This document shows, one piece after another, positions 1 through 6,624 of a DNA stretch of 10,540 nucleotides. The notes beneath the pieces are model-generated. The model saw nothing but the letters and a program-made list of their open reading frames with translations, searched no databases and was not told the origin of the DNA. The position numbers and the translations under genes are program-made. The stretch's first letter is position 1, and each line of letters starts with the position of its first letter. This DNA is from Candidatus Pollutiaquabacter sp. (lineage in GTDB: Bacteria > Bacteroidota > Bacteroidia > AKYH767-A > 2013-40CM-41-45), in NCBI GenBank assembly GCA_903854075.1, contig CAINVI010000076.1:1-10540 (forward strand), written 5' to 3'.

Positions 1-417
1 AAATCCTGCCGTCAAATGGCTAAGGAAAAAACCGGAGCGATTATCGTCTTGGCCAAATCTTCGGAACTTAAATATTACTCAAGTACCGGCGACTTCATGA
101 ACGCTGCAATTTCACAGCGATTAATTGAAAGCATTTTCTTCAAGAATTCTCCGCTACACGATGGCGCCATCATCGTAGTAAACAATAAGATTAAGGCGGC
201 ACGCTGCATTCTTCCTGTTACGGAAAACGTGGAACTCCCCGTCCATCTTGGTATGCGACACCGCGCTGCGATTGGGATCACTGAACAAAGTGACGCTATA
301 GCGGTGGCGGTATCCGAGGAAACCGGCGAAATCGCAGTCGCTAAAGAAGGGCAATTAAGACTTAATGTAGGCGTTGAAGACCTGGAGCGGATTCTCGCAG
401 AAGAATTCACCAGTTAA
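1..417 (+). CDS. cdaA: Diadenylate cyclase CdaA (DisA_N domain), 3' part
   Basis: Makes cyclic di-AMP from two ATP molecules; CdaA-type enzymes are membrane-anchored with the cyclase domain in the cytoplasm. The reading frame is open from base 1, so the gene is cut by the window edge; the 138 residues present are the catalytic DAC domain. Numbering from the first visible codon: the TGAIIV strand (11-16), the signature DGA (54-56) in the segment PLHDGAIIV, and the signature RHR (86-88) in GMRHRAAIG, followed by VSEETGEIAVA (104-114), are all intact, which argues for an active cyclase. The N-terminal transmembrane helices expected for CdaA must lie outside the window. An ATG at 16 is inside the domain and is not taken as the start. 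The gene converges on the lipoprotein gene with only 6 nt between stop codons and no visible terminator. In many Bacteroidota cdaA follows folP, which cannot be checked here. Confidence 0.95.
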   Translation, partial: KSCRQMAKEKTGAIIVLAKSSELKYYSSTGDFMNAAISQRLIESIFFKNSPLHDGAIIVVNNKIKAARCILPVTENVELPVHLGMRHRAAIGITEQSDAIAVAVSEETGEIAVAKEGQLRLNVGVEDLERILAEEFTS

Positions 418-423
418 GCTGTT

Positions 424-975
424 TTATTGAGAAGCTCCCAAGGAGTCTTCACGCGCCATAAAAAAGCGCACCAGCTCTTCATCAGACATTCCGGAATTCA
501 ATTGATCCAAGGCAGCTTGTGCAGAGGGTGCCAACGCATGTTGCGGAAATCGCGTTATGAACTCCTGATAAGCCACACGTGCAGCCAATTTATCGTTAAG
601 ACTGTTTTGAAAAACAAATCCTTTCATAAACAACGCAGCAGCTACTTTTTTAGATGAAGGATAACTGTCGACCAACATGGTGTAATACTCCAGCGCCAAC
701 TTATCATGGCTCAACCCTTGCGCTATATCCGCTGCTTTAAACAGATACTCCGGATTTAACGAATCACCGGGAAATTGCCGAACAAAATCAGCATACGCTT
801 TCAACATAGCTGCTCCCTTCTGAGGGTCGACAACCTTGACGGTATCGGATAACAGCGATTGCTCTTGCACCGTAATACGCTCGATTGATTTCTCGCGTTC
901 GGAGGTGCAGGAGTAGAATAAAATGGACCATATAAATGCGGTCGGCATCCAAAACCGACTAAAAGATGTTTGCAT
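424..975 (-). CDS. TPR-like lipoprotein, probably envelope-anchored
   Basis: A 183-residue protein of unknown specific role. The N-terminus has a hydrophobic segment (about residues 10-22, TAFIWSILFYS) ending at Cys23 and followed by a charged stretch (TSEREKS), which resembles a lipoprotein signal. The lipobox (F-Y-S-C) departs from the classical L-A/S-G/A-C pattern, so lipidation is likely but not certain. Residues about 55-160 contain alpha-helical repeats of the TPR type, for example AYADFVRQFPGD (60-71), ALEYYTMLVDSYPSSKKV (94-111) and AYQEFITRFPQHALAPSA (135-152); the F-P or Y-P plus helix spacing is like BamD/YbgF-type TPR proteins. It is the third gene of the ruvX-def operon, 5 nt after def, so it is probably made constitutively with housekeeping genes. 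It is much shorter than a normal BamD, and I do not assign it to that complex. Confidence 0.8.
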   Translation of the reverse strand: MQTSFSRFWMPTAFIWSILFYSCTSEREKSIERITVQEQSLLSDTVKVVDPQKGAAMLKAYADFVRQFPGDSLNPEYLFKAADIAQGLSHDKLALEYYTMLVDSYPSSKKVAAALFMKGFVFQNSLNDKLAARVAYQEFITRFPQHALAPSAQAALDQLNSGMSDEELVRFFMAREDSLGASQ

Positions 976-980
976 GAGGA

Positions 981-1541
981 CTACTTTTTTACAGGGAAAC
1001 GCATTTTATACTCTACATTAATTTTTCCTTTGGAAATATCATCCAGTTTTTTCTGAATAAGTCGTCTTCGCAAGGGCGAAATATGGTCGGTAATCAATAC
1101 GCCCTCAATATGATCATATTCGTGCTGAATGATGCGCGCAGCAATACCGCTGTATGTTTCTACGTGCTTGTTCCAGTGTTCGTCAAAGTATTCGATAACG
1201 ATAGACTCCTTTCGTAAGACATCCTCGCGCACGCGAGGAATACTCAGGCACCCCTCGTTCATCTTCCAGGGATCACCGGACTCTTCGGTAATTTGGGCGT
1301 TGATAAACACCTTCTTAAAACCCGAAAGCGAATCATCCTCATCATCAAATGGAGAACCATCAATAACAAACAAGCGAATCGACAATCCAATTTGCGGAGC
1401 TGCTAGTCCGACACCTTGACTTTTGTACATGGTCTCGAACATGTTTTCAATGATTTTCGGCAACTCTGGATAATCTCTCCCGATCGCTTCCGCTCGTTTT
1501 TTAAGTACGGGATCTCCGTAGGCAACAACTGGATAAATCAT
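981..1541 (-). CDS. def: Peptide deformylase
   Basis: Cytoplasmic metallo-hydrolase that removes the formyl group from the N-terminal methionine of nascent proteins. All three family motifs are present in the 186-residue product: GVGLAAPQIG (43-52, with Gln50), EGCLSIP (96-102, metal ligand Cys98) and QHEYDHIEG (139-147, metal ligands His140 and His144, catalytic Glu141). The length is typical. The reading frame can be opened at a TTG at 1550, overlapping the ruvX stop, but the ATG at 1541 gives the standard start MIYPVVAYGDPVLK and is preferred; no Shine-Dalgarno site helps decide, as is usual in Bacteroidota. The gene sits 5 nt after ruvX and 5 nt before the lipoprotein gene, so the three are almost certainly co-transcribed. 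An acidic insert, DDEDD (66-70), lies between motifs I and II. Confidence 0.97.
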   Translation of the reverse strand: MIYPVVAYGDPVLKKRAEAIGRDYPELPKIIENMFETMYKSQGVGLAAPQIGLSIRLFVIDGSPFDDEDDSLSGFKKVFINAQITEESGDPWKMNEGCLSIPRVREDVLRKESIVIEYFDEHWNKHVETYSGIAARIIQHEYDHIEGVLITDHISPLRRRLIQKKLDDISKGKINVEYKMRFPVKK

Positions 1542-1546
1542 AGTTT

Positions 1547-1963
1547 TCAATGGGGTTGAATAGCCATCCAGGATTGAAGAATGATGACCGCACTCGTCTG
1601 ATCCACCAGTTCCTTGCGTTGGCGATCCTTCTTTTTAAGACCGGAATCCAGCAAGGCACGGGTAGCCATTTTGGAGGTAAATCGTTCATCCACTCTGTCC
1701 ACCGGAACAGCCGGAAATATTTTTCTTAGCATCGCCACGAACTTCTCCACTTCCGGGGTGATGGATGAAGGCGTATTATCCGAGTTCTTAGGCTCCCCGA
1801 CTACAAACCGCTCGATCACCTCCTTTTCGTGATACGCCTTCAGATAGGGAACTATTTCGTGCACAAGCACCGTATCCAGGGCGGTGGCGATAATACGAGA
1901 CGGATCCGTGACGGCAAGTCCGATACGCTTGGTTCCGTAATCAATGGCCAGAATCCTTGACAT
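1547..1963 (-). CDS. ruvX: YqgF/RuvX family nuclease (putative pre-16S rRNA nuclease / Holliday junction resolvase)
   Basis: A 138-residue RNase H-fold protein of the YqgF family. The family is annotated as a Holliday-junction resolvase, and E. coli YqgF is implicated in 5' maturation of 16S rRNA. Visible motifs: the first strand LAIDYGTKRIGLAVTD (5-20) with acidic Asp8 and the DxG...RIG pattern; VVGEPKN (54-60), the family's VGxP/E loop; VDERFTS (91-97) with the DER acidic motif; and DQTSAVIIL (121-129) with the last conserved Asp121. The frame stays open upstream to 2098, but that region is antisense to dapD, and family similarity begins at MSRILAIDYG, so the ATG at 1963 is chosen. It is the first gene of a ruvX-def-lipoprotein operon divergent from dapD. 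A perfect -7-like TATCTTTG ends 6 nt before the ATG, which suggests a leaderless or nearly leaderless message. Confidence 0.94.
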   Translation of the reverse strand: MSRILAIDYGTKRIGLAVTDPSRIIATALDTVLVHEIVPYLKAYHEKEVIERFVVGEPKNSDNTPSSITPEVEKFVAMLRKIFPAVPVDRVDERFTSKMATRALLDSGLKKKDRQRKELVDQTSAVIILQSWMAIQPH

Positions 1964-1969
1964 TTCGTG

Positions 1970-1977
1970 CAAAGATA
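1970..1977 (-). promoter_or_regulatory. Candidate -7 element for ruvX-def operon
   Basis: Read on the minus strand this is TATCTTTG, an exact match to the Bacteroidota -7 consensus TAnnTTTG. It ends 6 nt before the ruvX ATG, so transcription would start at or within a base or two of the start codon. No good -33 TTTG is found at the usual 17-23 nt upstream, only T-rich sequence. This is a consensus match only; the assignment is inferred. Confidence 0.45.
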
Positions 1978-1990
1978 AAATGCCTACACG

Positions 1991-2021
1991 TTTGAAGTTT
2001 GAAAATGGAGGCTTTTCTTTG
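1991..2021 (+). promoter_or_regulatory. Candidate dapD operon promoter (-33 TTTG, -7 TTTCTTTG)
   Basis: TTTG at 1991-1994 is separated by 19 nt from TTTCTTTG at 2014-2021, which differs from the Bacteroidota -7 consensus TAnnTTTG at one of the six fixed bases. The spacing is right for the Bacteroidota primary sigma factor. The start site would lie around 2027, leaving a leader of roughly a dozen A/T-rich bases before the dapD ATG at 2040. A sigma70-like TATAAT at 2024-2029 is also present, but it is too close to the ATG and of the wrong type for this phylum. Confidence 0.4.
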
Positions 2022-2039
2022 CGTATAATTAACAATTCT

Positions 2040-2846
2040 ATGCAAAACCTTATCGAAAAGGCCTGGGAAGACCGGAATTTACTCAAAGAAGCCGCCACAC
2101 AGGAGGCTATCCGTTACGTTATTGAAGAATTGGACAAAGGGCGACTTCGTGTGGCCGCACCGACCGCCGATGGCTGGACGGTGCACGAATGGGTCAAAAA
2201 GGCTGTCATTCTATACTTCCCCATTCAAGGCATGGAAACCCTTCACGCCGGGCCGATGGAGTTCCACGATAAAATGAAACTGAAGTCCAATTATGCGGCG
2301 CTGGGTGTGCGGGTCGTACCACACGGAGTAGCCCGCTATGGCAGTTACCTGGCAAAAGGCGTCATCATGATGCCTTCCTATGTTAATATTGGTGCATATG
2401 TCGATGAAGGCACCATGGTCGACACCTGGGCAACGGTCGGTTCCTGCGGACAGATCGGTAAGCATGTCCATCTAAGCGGCGGTGTTGGAATCGGCGGCGT
2501 CCTCGAACCGGTACAAGCAGCTCCGGTGATCATAGAAGACAACTGCTTTATCGGCTCCCGCAGTATTGTGGTGGAAGGAGTACGCGTATGTAAAGAAGCT
2601 GTTCTTGGCGCAAACGTAGTGCTCACCATGTCTACCAAAATCATTGATGTTACCGGCGATAAACCGGTAGAATACAAAGGTATCGTTCCGGAACGTTCCG
2701 TCGTTATCCCAGGATCTTATAACAAGCAGTTCCCGGCTGGTGAATATCAGGTACCTTGTGCATTAATTATCGGACGCCGTAAAGAAAGCACAGACAAGAA
2801 AACATCTCTCAATGATGCATTACGCGATCATAGCGTAGCAGTCTAA
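2040..2846 (+). CDS. dapD: 2,3,4,5-tetrahydropyridine-2,6-dicarboxylate N-succinyltransferase
   Basis: Transfers succinyl from succinyl-CoA to tetrahydrodipicolinate in the succinylase branch of the diaminopimelate/lysine pathway, feeding peptidoglycan and protein synthesis; acts in the cytoplasm as a trimer. The 268-residue product has the helical N-terminal domain (about 1-100, with LDKGRLRVAAP and WVKKAVILYF) and a left-handed beta-helix of hexapeptide repeats (about 105-235). Family hallmarks include VDEGTMVDTWATVGSCGQIG (121-140), HLSGGVGIGGVLEP (144-157) and EDNCFIGSRSIVVEGV (166-181). The length is close to the ~274 of the E. coli enzyme. An in-frame ATG at 1944 would add 32 residues unlike the family and overlap the start of ruvX, so the ATG at 2040 is chosen. 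It is the first gene of a tight operon, followed after 2 nt by the GT9 gene. Confidence 0.97.
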   Translation: MQNLIEKAWEDRNLLKEAATQEAIRYVIEELDKGRLRVAAPTADGWTVHEWVKKAVILYFPIQGMETLHAGPMEFHDKMKLKSNYAALGVRVVPHGVARYGSYLAKGVIMMPSYVNIGAYVDEGTMVDTWATVGSCGQIGKHVHLSGGVGIGGVLEPVQAAPVIIEDNCFIGSRSIVVEGVRVCKEAVLGANVVLTMSTKIIDVTGDKPVEYKGIVPERSVVIPGSYNKQFPAGEYQVPCALIIGRRKESTDKKTSLNDALRDHSVAV

Positions 2847-2848
2847 TC

Positions 2849-3844
2849 ATGTACCGCCGCTTTCTTGTCATACAAACCGCGTTTACCGGCGATGCTATTC
2901 TGGCAAGTGCTGTTCTGGAAAAATTACATCTTCATTTTCCGGAAGCACACATCGATATCCTGGTTCGAAAAGGCAATGAAAGTCTTTTTGCGAACCATCC
3001 GTTTCTTCATGCAGTTTTGGTGTGGAACAAACAGCAACATAAATTCCGGCATTTGCTGAAAATGTTGCTAACGATTCGTCGCTCTCGTTACGACTGCGTC
3101 ATCAATTTACACCGATTTGCTACTTCCGGCTTGCTGACGGCTTTTTCCGGTGCGAAAGAAACATCCGGATTTGACAAGAATCCTATTTCTTTTCTTTTCA
3201 CCCGGAAAATAAAACACGTCATTGGTGACGGTCGCCATGAAACGGAAAGAAATCAGACACTGATAGCCCATTTTACAGACGATAAGGCCGCACTTCCAAA
3301 ACTCTACCCCTCCGTAGAGGATCGACAACTAATTCGTCGCTATCAGGAACAAAAATATATTTGTATCGCACCCGGATCTGTCTGGTTCACCAAGACCTGG
3401 CCGGAAGAGAAGTGGTTGCAATTCATCCATCTATTTTACCGGCGCTATCCGGAAGTCAGAGTCTACCTATTGGGAGCTCCTTCCGAAAAACCAGTGTGTG
3501 ATCGAATAATTTCTGCCGCGCCTAATTCGGTTGCCCACTCCTTGTGCGGAACAATTTCACTACTGCAGTCAGCGGCATTGATGCAAGGTGCTACGATGAA
3601 CTATGTAAATGATTCTGCACCGATGCACCTCGCAAGCGCTATGAATGCACCTGTGACGGCTGTCTATTGCTCAACACTGCCTAATTTCGGCTTCGGGCCG
3701 CTGTCAGATCAGTCACACGTTGTTGAAACCAGACAGTCGCTGGAATGCCGCCCGTGTGGACTGCACGGACATCGGCAATGTCCGCAAGGACACTTCGCCT
3801 GCGCCAATACAATTGAAGAAGAATCGTTACTTACTATATCCTGA
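2849..3844 (+). CDS. Glycosyltransferase family 9 (ADP-heptose:LPS heptosyltransferase-like)
   Basis: A 331-residue GT-B enzyme of family GT9, which transfers heptose or related sugars to the lipopolysaccharide core at the inner face of the cytoplasmic membrane. Seen here: the N-terminal segment FLVIQTAFTGDAILAS (5-20) with the family's catalytic-type Asp15; IAPGSVWFTKTWPEEKW (173-189), the usual APGS...K.WP donor-domain motif; and NDSAPMHLASAMNAPVTAVY (254-273), the nucleotide-sugar-binding NDSG/A-PMHLA motif. The C-terminus carries four cysteines (300, 303, 311, 318) with interspersed histidines, in a CxPCG...CP..HF.C arrangement seen in WaaF-like members. Sugar donor and acceptor cannot be told from sequence. 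It lies 2 nt after dapD and 2 nt before tsaC, so it is co-transcribed with housekeeping genes rather than sitting in an LPS gene cluster. Confidence 0.9.
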   Translation: MYRRFLVIQTAFTGDAILASAVLEKLHLHFPEAHIDILVRKGNESLFANHPFLHAVLVWNKQQHKFRHLLKMLLTIRRSRYDCVINLHRFATSGLLTAFSGAKETSGFDKNPISFLFTRKIKHVIGDGRHETERNQTLIAHFTDDKAALPKLYPSVEDRQLIRRYQEQKYICIAPGSVWFTKTWPEEKWLQFIHLFYRRYPEVRVYLLGAPSEKPVCDRIISAAPNSVAHSLCGTISLLQSAALMQGATMNYVNDSAPMHLASAMNAPVTAVYCSTLPNFGFGPLSDQSHVVETRQSLECRPCGLHGHRQCPQGHFACANTIEEESLLTIS

Positions 3845-3846
3845 GT

Positions 3847-4419
3847 ATGGACAACATCAAGGAAGAAATCAAGAAGACTGTAGAAGTGCTTAAAAAGGGC
3901 GGAATTATTCTCTACCCTACCGACACGATCTGGGGCATCGGCTGTGATGCGACCAATGAAGCAGCCGTACAACGAATATTGGATCTTAAAGGACGCGTAT
4001 CAGACAAAGGACTAATTGTATTGCTTGATTTTGCAGGCCGACTGGAAACCTACGTAAAGGAAGTCCCCAACAATGCCTGGGACCTTATCGAATTTGCTGA
4101 AAAACCGCTGACGATTATTTACGATACTGCGCAACGAATCGCCGAAAGCGCCACAGCCAAGGATGGATCTATCGGTATTCGGATTACGAAAGATGAATTT
4201 TGTAAGCGCGTGGTTGAACAACTGAAGAAACCAATTGTGTCCACTTCTGCCAATATCAGCGGTCGGCCATTCCCCGATTCGTATACAGATATTGAAGATG
4301 AAGTCCTTAAGGGTGTTGATTATGTCGTAAATTTGCGCCGCACTGAAAAAAAAGAGAATCCGCCTTCAACGGTTATCCGCTTAAAAAATGACGGGCAAAT
4401 AACGTTCCTGCGCTCCTGA
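3847..4419 (+). CDS. tsaC: L-threonylcarbamoyladenylate synthase (TsaC/Sua5/YrdC family)
   Basis: Makes threonylcarbamoyl-AMP from threonine, bicarbonate and ATP, the first step of t6A modification at position 37 of ANN-decoding tRNAs. The 190-residue product is a single YrdC domain without the extra C-terminal Sua5 domain, hence the TsaC name. Motifs: GGIILYPTDTIWGIGCDA (18-35); the basic substrate-binding residues Lys48, Arg50 and Lys54 in LKGRVSDKG; KPLTIIY (86-92); STSANISGRP (132-141); and PSTVIRL (173-179). All are in the expected order and the length is normal. It starts 2 nt after the GT9 stop and is followed 6 nt later by cca. The partner genes tsaB, tsaD and tsaE are not in this window. 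Co-transcription with cca puts two tRNA-maturation steps on one message. Confidence 0.94.
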   Translation: MDNIKEEIKKTVEVLKKGGIILYPTDTIWGIGCDATNEAAVQRILDLKGRVSDKGLIVLLDFAGRLETYVKEVPNNAWDLIEFAEKPLTIIYDTAQRIAESATAKDGSIGIRITKDEFCKRVVEQLKKPIVSTSANISGRPFPDSYTDIEDEVLKGVDYVVNLRRTEKKENPPSTVIRLKNDGQITFLRS

Positions 4420-4425
4420 TCTTGC

Positions 4426-5841
4426 ATGAAGCAACACCTTCAACATCCCATCTTCAATATCATTGCCAAAGCTTCCGCCGAAATGGAAACGGCAGCTTAC
4501 GTAGTGGGTGGATATGTAAGGGACATATTCTTGAAGCGTGAATCCAAAGATATTGACGTAGTAGTACTCGGCAGCGGTATCGATCTGGCACATCGTGTAG
4601 CAGAACTTTTAGGACCTGACGTTTCCGTGAGCTTCTTCAAGAACTTTGGAACAGCAATGATTAATCATGAAGGACTAGAAATAGAATTTGTTGGTGCCCG
4701 AAAAGAATCATACCGCAGTGACTCGAGAAAGCCTATTGTAGAGTCCGGCACCCTGGAAGACGACCAACAACGTCGAGACTTTACGATCAATGCTATGGCT
4801 ATTTGCCTTTCAGATGATCACTTCGGCGAACTGATTGATCCTTTTAATGGCATTCAGGACCTGAAAGATAAGGTGATCCGTACTCCGCTGGATTCGGACA
4901 TCACATTTTCAGACGATCCTTTACGTATGATGCGTGCAGTACGCTTCGCGTCACAACTCCACTTTACAATCGCCGATCGCGAGTTTGAAGCTATCCAAAG
5001 AAATGTGCACCGGATGGAAATCGTATCCGTGGAGCGAATTGCCGACGAATTCAATAAGATTTTACTTTCAAAAAAACCTTCTGTCGGACTCGACCTCATG
5101 TTTCGTTCCGGGCTCGTCCATCAGACGTTTCCTCAATTGCAAGCACTGCACGGTGTTGAATACGTGAATGGAAAAGGACACAAGGACAATTTCTACCATA
5201 CGTTACAGGTATTAGATAATGTCGCCGTTCAAAGTGAAGACCTTTGGCTCCGTTGGGCCGCTTTGCTTCACGACATTGCCAAACCGGCTACCAAACGATT
5301 TGAACCTGGACATGGCTGGACGTTTCACGGGCACGAGGACAAAGGAGCCCGGATGGTAAAACATATTTTCAGGCAGTTCAAATTGCCGATGAATGAGAAA
5401 ATGAAATTCGTGGAAAAGCTGGTGCTTCTTCACCTTCGACCGATCGTTTTGGCGCAGGATCATATTACCGACTCTGCCATACGCCGCTTACTGTTTGATG
5501 CTGGAGAAGATATTGACGCGCTTATGATTCTTTGTCATGCCGATGTTACCACGAAAAATGAATATAAAATCCGGCGCTACAAAGATAATTTCCGAAAAGT
5601 ACAGGAAAAATTAAAAGAAGTCGAAGAAAAGGACCGAATACGGAACTGGCAACCCCCGATTACCGGCGAACACATCATGGATCACTTCTCCATAGGTCCG
5701 GGTCGTGAAGTAGGTATAATAAAAACAGCTATCCGTGAAGCCATACTGGAAGGGGAAATCAGAAATGAATATGAAGAAGCATTCGAATTCATGCTTCGTA
5801 AAGGTGTCGAGTTAGGACTTACCGGAAAATCATCCGAATAA
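4426..5841 (+). CDS. cca: CCA tRNA nucleotidyltransferase with C-terminal HD domain
   Basis: A class II polymerase-beta-superfamily enzyme of 471 residues that adds or repairs the 3' CCA of tRNA. N-terminal nucleotidyltransferase domain: YVVGGYVRD (25-33), catalytic carboxylates Asp42 and Asp44 in KDIDVVV and Glu85/Glu87 in LEIEFVGAR, then RRDFTINAMA (116-125). The RNA-binding/neck region follows with DDPLRMMRAVRFASQL (163-178). A metal-type HD domain occupies about 250-380, with HKDNFYHTL (252-260), LLHDIAKPATK (280-290) and HGHEDKGA (301-308). HD-bearing members may have added phosphatase or phosphodiesterase activity; sequence cannot separate pure CCA-adding from A-adding variants, but only one such gene is visible. 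It is the last gene of the dapD operon. No terminator hairpin is seen after its stop, so read-through into the next gene is possible. Confidence 0.95.
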   Translation: MKQHLQHPIFNIIAKASAEMETAAYVVGGYVRDIFLKRESKDIDVVVLGSGIDLAHRVAELLGPDVSVSFFKNFGTAMINHEGLEIEFVGARKESYRSDSRKPIVESGTLEDDQQRRDFTINAMAICLSDDHFGELIDPFNGIQDLKDKVIRTPLDSDITFSDDPLRMMRAVRFASQLHFTIADREFEAIQRNVHRMEIVSVERIADEFNKILLSKKPSVGLDLMFRSGLVHQTFPQLQALHGVEYVNGKGHKDNFYHTLQVLDNVAVQSEDLWLRWAALLHDIAKPATKRFEPGHGWTFHGHEDKGARMVKHIFRQFKLPMNEKMKFVEKLVLLHLRPIVLAQDHITDSAIRRLLFDAGEDIDALMILCHADVTTKNEYKIRRYKDNFRKVQEKLKEVEEKDRIRNWQPPITGEHIMDHFSIGPGREVGIIKTAIREAILEGEIRNEYEEAFEFMLRKGVELGLTGKSSE

Positions 5842-5894
5842 TAATTTTACCCCTATTTTCTGTGTAGCTAATAACTAATTAAGAATTTTCTTTC

Positions 5895-5902
5895 TATTTT
5901 TG
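5895..5902 (+). promoter_or_regulatory. Candidate -7 element upstream of pRiA4b ORF-3-like gene
   Basis: TATTTTTG exactly matches the Bacteroidota -7 consensus TAnnTTTG and lies 21 nt before the ATG at 5924, giving a short leader. The surrounding 82-bp intergenic stretch (5842-5923) is strongly AT-rich. No TTTG is found at the expected -33 position. The site suggests the gene has its own promoter in addition to any read-through from cca. Confidence 0.5.
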
Positions 5903-5923
5903 GAAGGGAAACATTACCACTGT

Positions 5924-6583
5924 ATGGCTATTTACCGATTCAGAATCACTTTTGAAGATTACGACGACGTGACGCGCGACGTGGAGATTCGTTCTACGCA
6001 ATCGTTCGAGGACTTGCATCATGCCCTTCATAGTTCAATTGGATTCGATGCTGCAAAAGCAGCTTCTTTTTTCATGAGTGACGATCACTGGATGAAAGGT
6101 CAAGAGATTTCCAACCGTGAACTGAAGGAAAGCGAAGTCGAAAAAGTCGCTTCCCTCCGAAAAGCGCGCTTGTGTGATTTCATCGCCGACCCTCACCAGA
6201 AAATCTACTATATTTTCGATCCGGAAACACAATGGACATTCCGCATAGAGCTGATCAAGATTTTGGTGCAAGAGGAAGCCGGTGCGTCCTATCCACGTTG
6301 TATTAAATCAACCGGAGAGGCTCCCAAGCAATTCGGCAATTCGGTCGTCGGAGCTTTGCCGATTCCGGAAGATTTTGATCCGGAGCTCATGGACGACTTG
6401 CTTGATGACGATGAGGATGATTCCGACAGTGATGGCGAAGAAACGATCATCGCGGGCGCTGAAGACGTGAGTGATATGGGCGAACTGGATACTAACGAAG
6501 AAGAAAAAGAAGAAGACGAAGAGTTTGAACCTGCTGACGATGATATGGCAGACGAAGACAGTCGTGAAGGTGATGATTACTAA
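5924..6583 (+). CDS. Plasmid pRiA4b ORF-3 / IS1096 TnpR-like protein with long acidic C-terminal tail
   Basis: A 219-residue protein whose first ~135 residues match the pRiA4b ORF-3/IS1096-passenger fold as I recognise it: YRFRITFEDYDDVTRDVEI (4-22), SFEDLHHALHSSIGFD (27-42), a FxMSDDHW segment (50-56), YYIFDPETQWTFRIELIKI (95-113) and YPRC (123-126). Its biochemical role is unknown. Residues 149-219 form a low-complexity acidic tail with 39 Asp/Glu out of 71 and only two basic residues, probably disordered. The frame opens at a TTG at 5900, but the ATG at 5924 gives the family-like start MAIYRFRI and fits the -7 box at 5895-5902. Despite the family's mobile-element name, there is no transposase or inverted repeat here, and the gene lies between cca and miaA in core sequence. 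A strong terminator begins 15 nt after its stop. Confidence 0.85.
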   Translation: MAIYRFRITFEDYDDVTRDVEIRSTQSFEDLHHALHSSIGFDAAKAASFFMSDDHWMKGQEISNRELKESEVEKVASLRKARLCDFIADPHQKIYYIFDPETQWTFRIELIKILVQEEAGASYPRCIKSTGEAPKQFGNSVVGALPIPEDFDPELMDDLLDDDEDDSDSDGEETIIAGAEDVSDMGELDTNEEEKEEDEEFEPADDDMADEDSREGDDY

Positions 6584-6598
6584 TTTAAGGCACACTTG

Positions 6599-6624
6599 AA
6601 AAACCCCTCCTACGAGGGGTTTTT
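6599..6624 (+). terminator. Rho-independent terminator between pRiA4b ORF-3-like gene and miaA
   Basis: An 11-bp perfect stem, AAAAACCCCTC (6599-6609) against GAGGGGTTTTT (6614-6624), closes a CTAC loop. The GC-rich half of the stem (CCCCTC/GAGGGG) is followed by five T residues on the plus strand. It sits 15 nt after the stop of the preceding gene and only 11 nt before the miaA ATG. The A-run on the left side would also give a U-run if read from the other strand, but no minus-strand gene ends here. Confidence 0.88.

Noticed and set aside
430..450. Small hairpin near the end of the lipoprotein gene (CTCC-CAA-GGAG)
   Set aside because: Only about four GC pairs, inside the coding sequence and without a T-run after it on the minus strand; not a credible terminator.
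1944..2039. 32-residue N-terminal extension of dapD from an ATG at 1944
   Set aside because: It overlaps the start of ruvX on the other strand, does not resemble the DapD N-terminus, and would place the candidate dapD promoter inside the coding sequence.
1964..2098. Upstream extension of ruvX to 2098
   Set aside because: The extra 45 residues lie antisense to the dapD N-terminus and precede the usual family start MSRILAIDYG.
5924..6583. Insertion sequence or resolvase gene suggested by the IS1096 TnpR family name
   Set aside because: No transposase, terminal inverted repeats or target duplications are visible, and the flanks are core genes on both sides; the name is historical.
6308..6595. 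Minus-strand open frame opposite the acidic tail, rich in Phe and Val
   Set aside because: It is the antisense reading of the GAA/GAT-rich acidic tail (reads as TTC/ATC), which explains both the openness and the poly-Phe; no family match or start signal.
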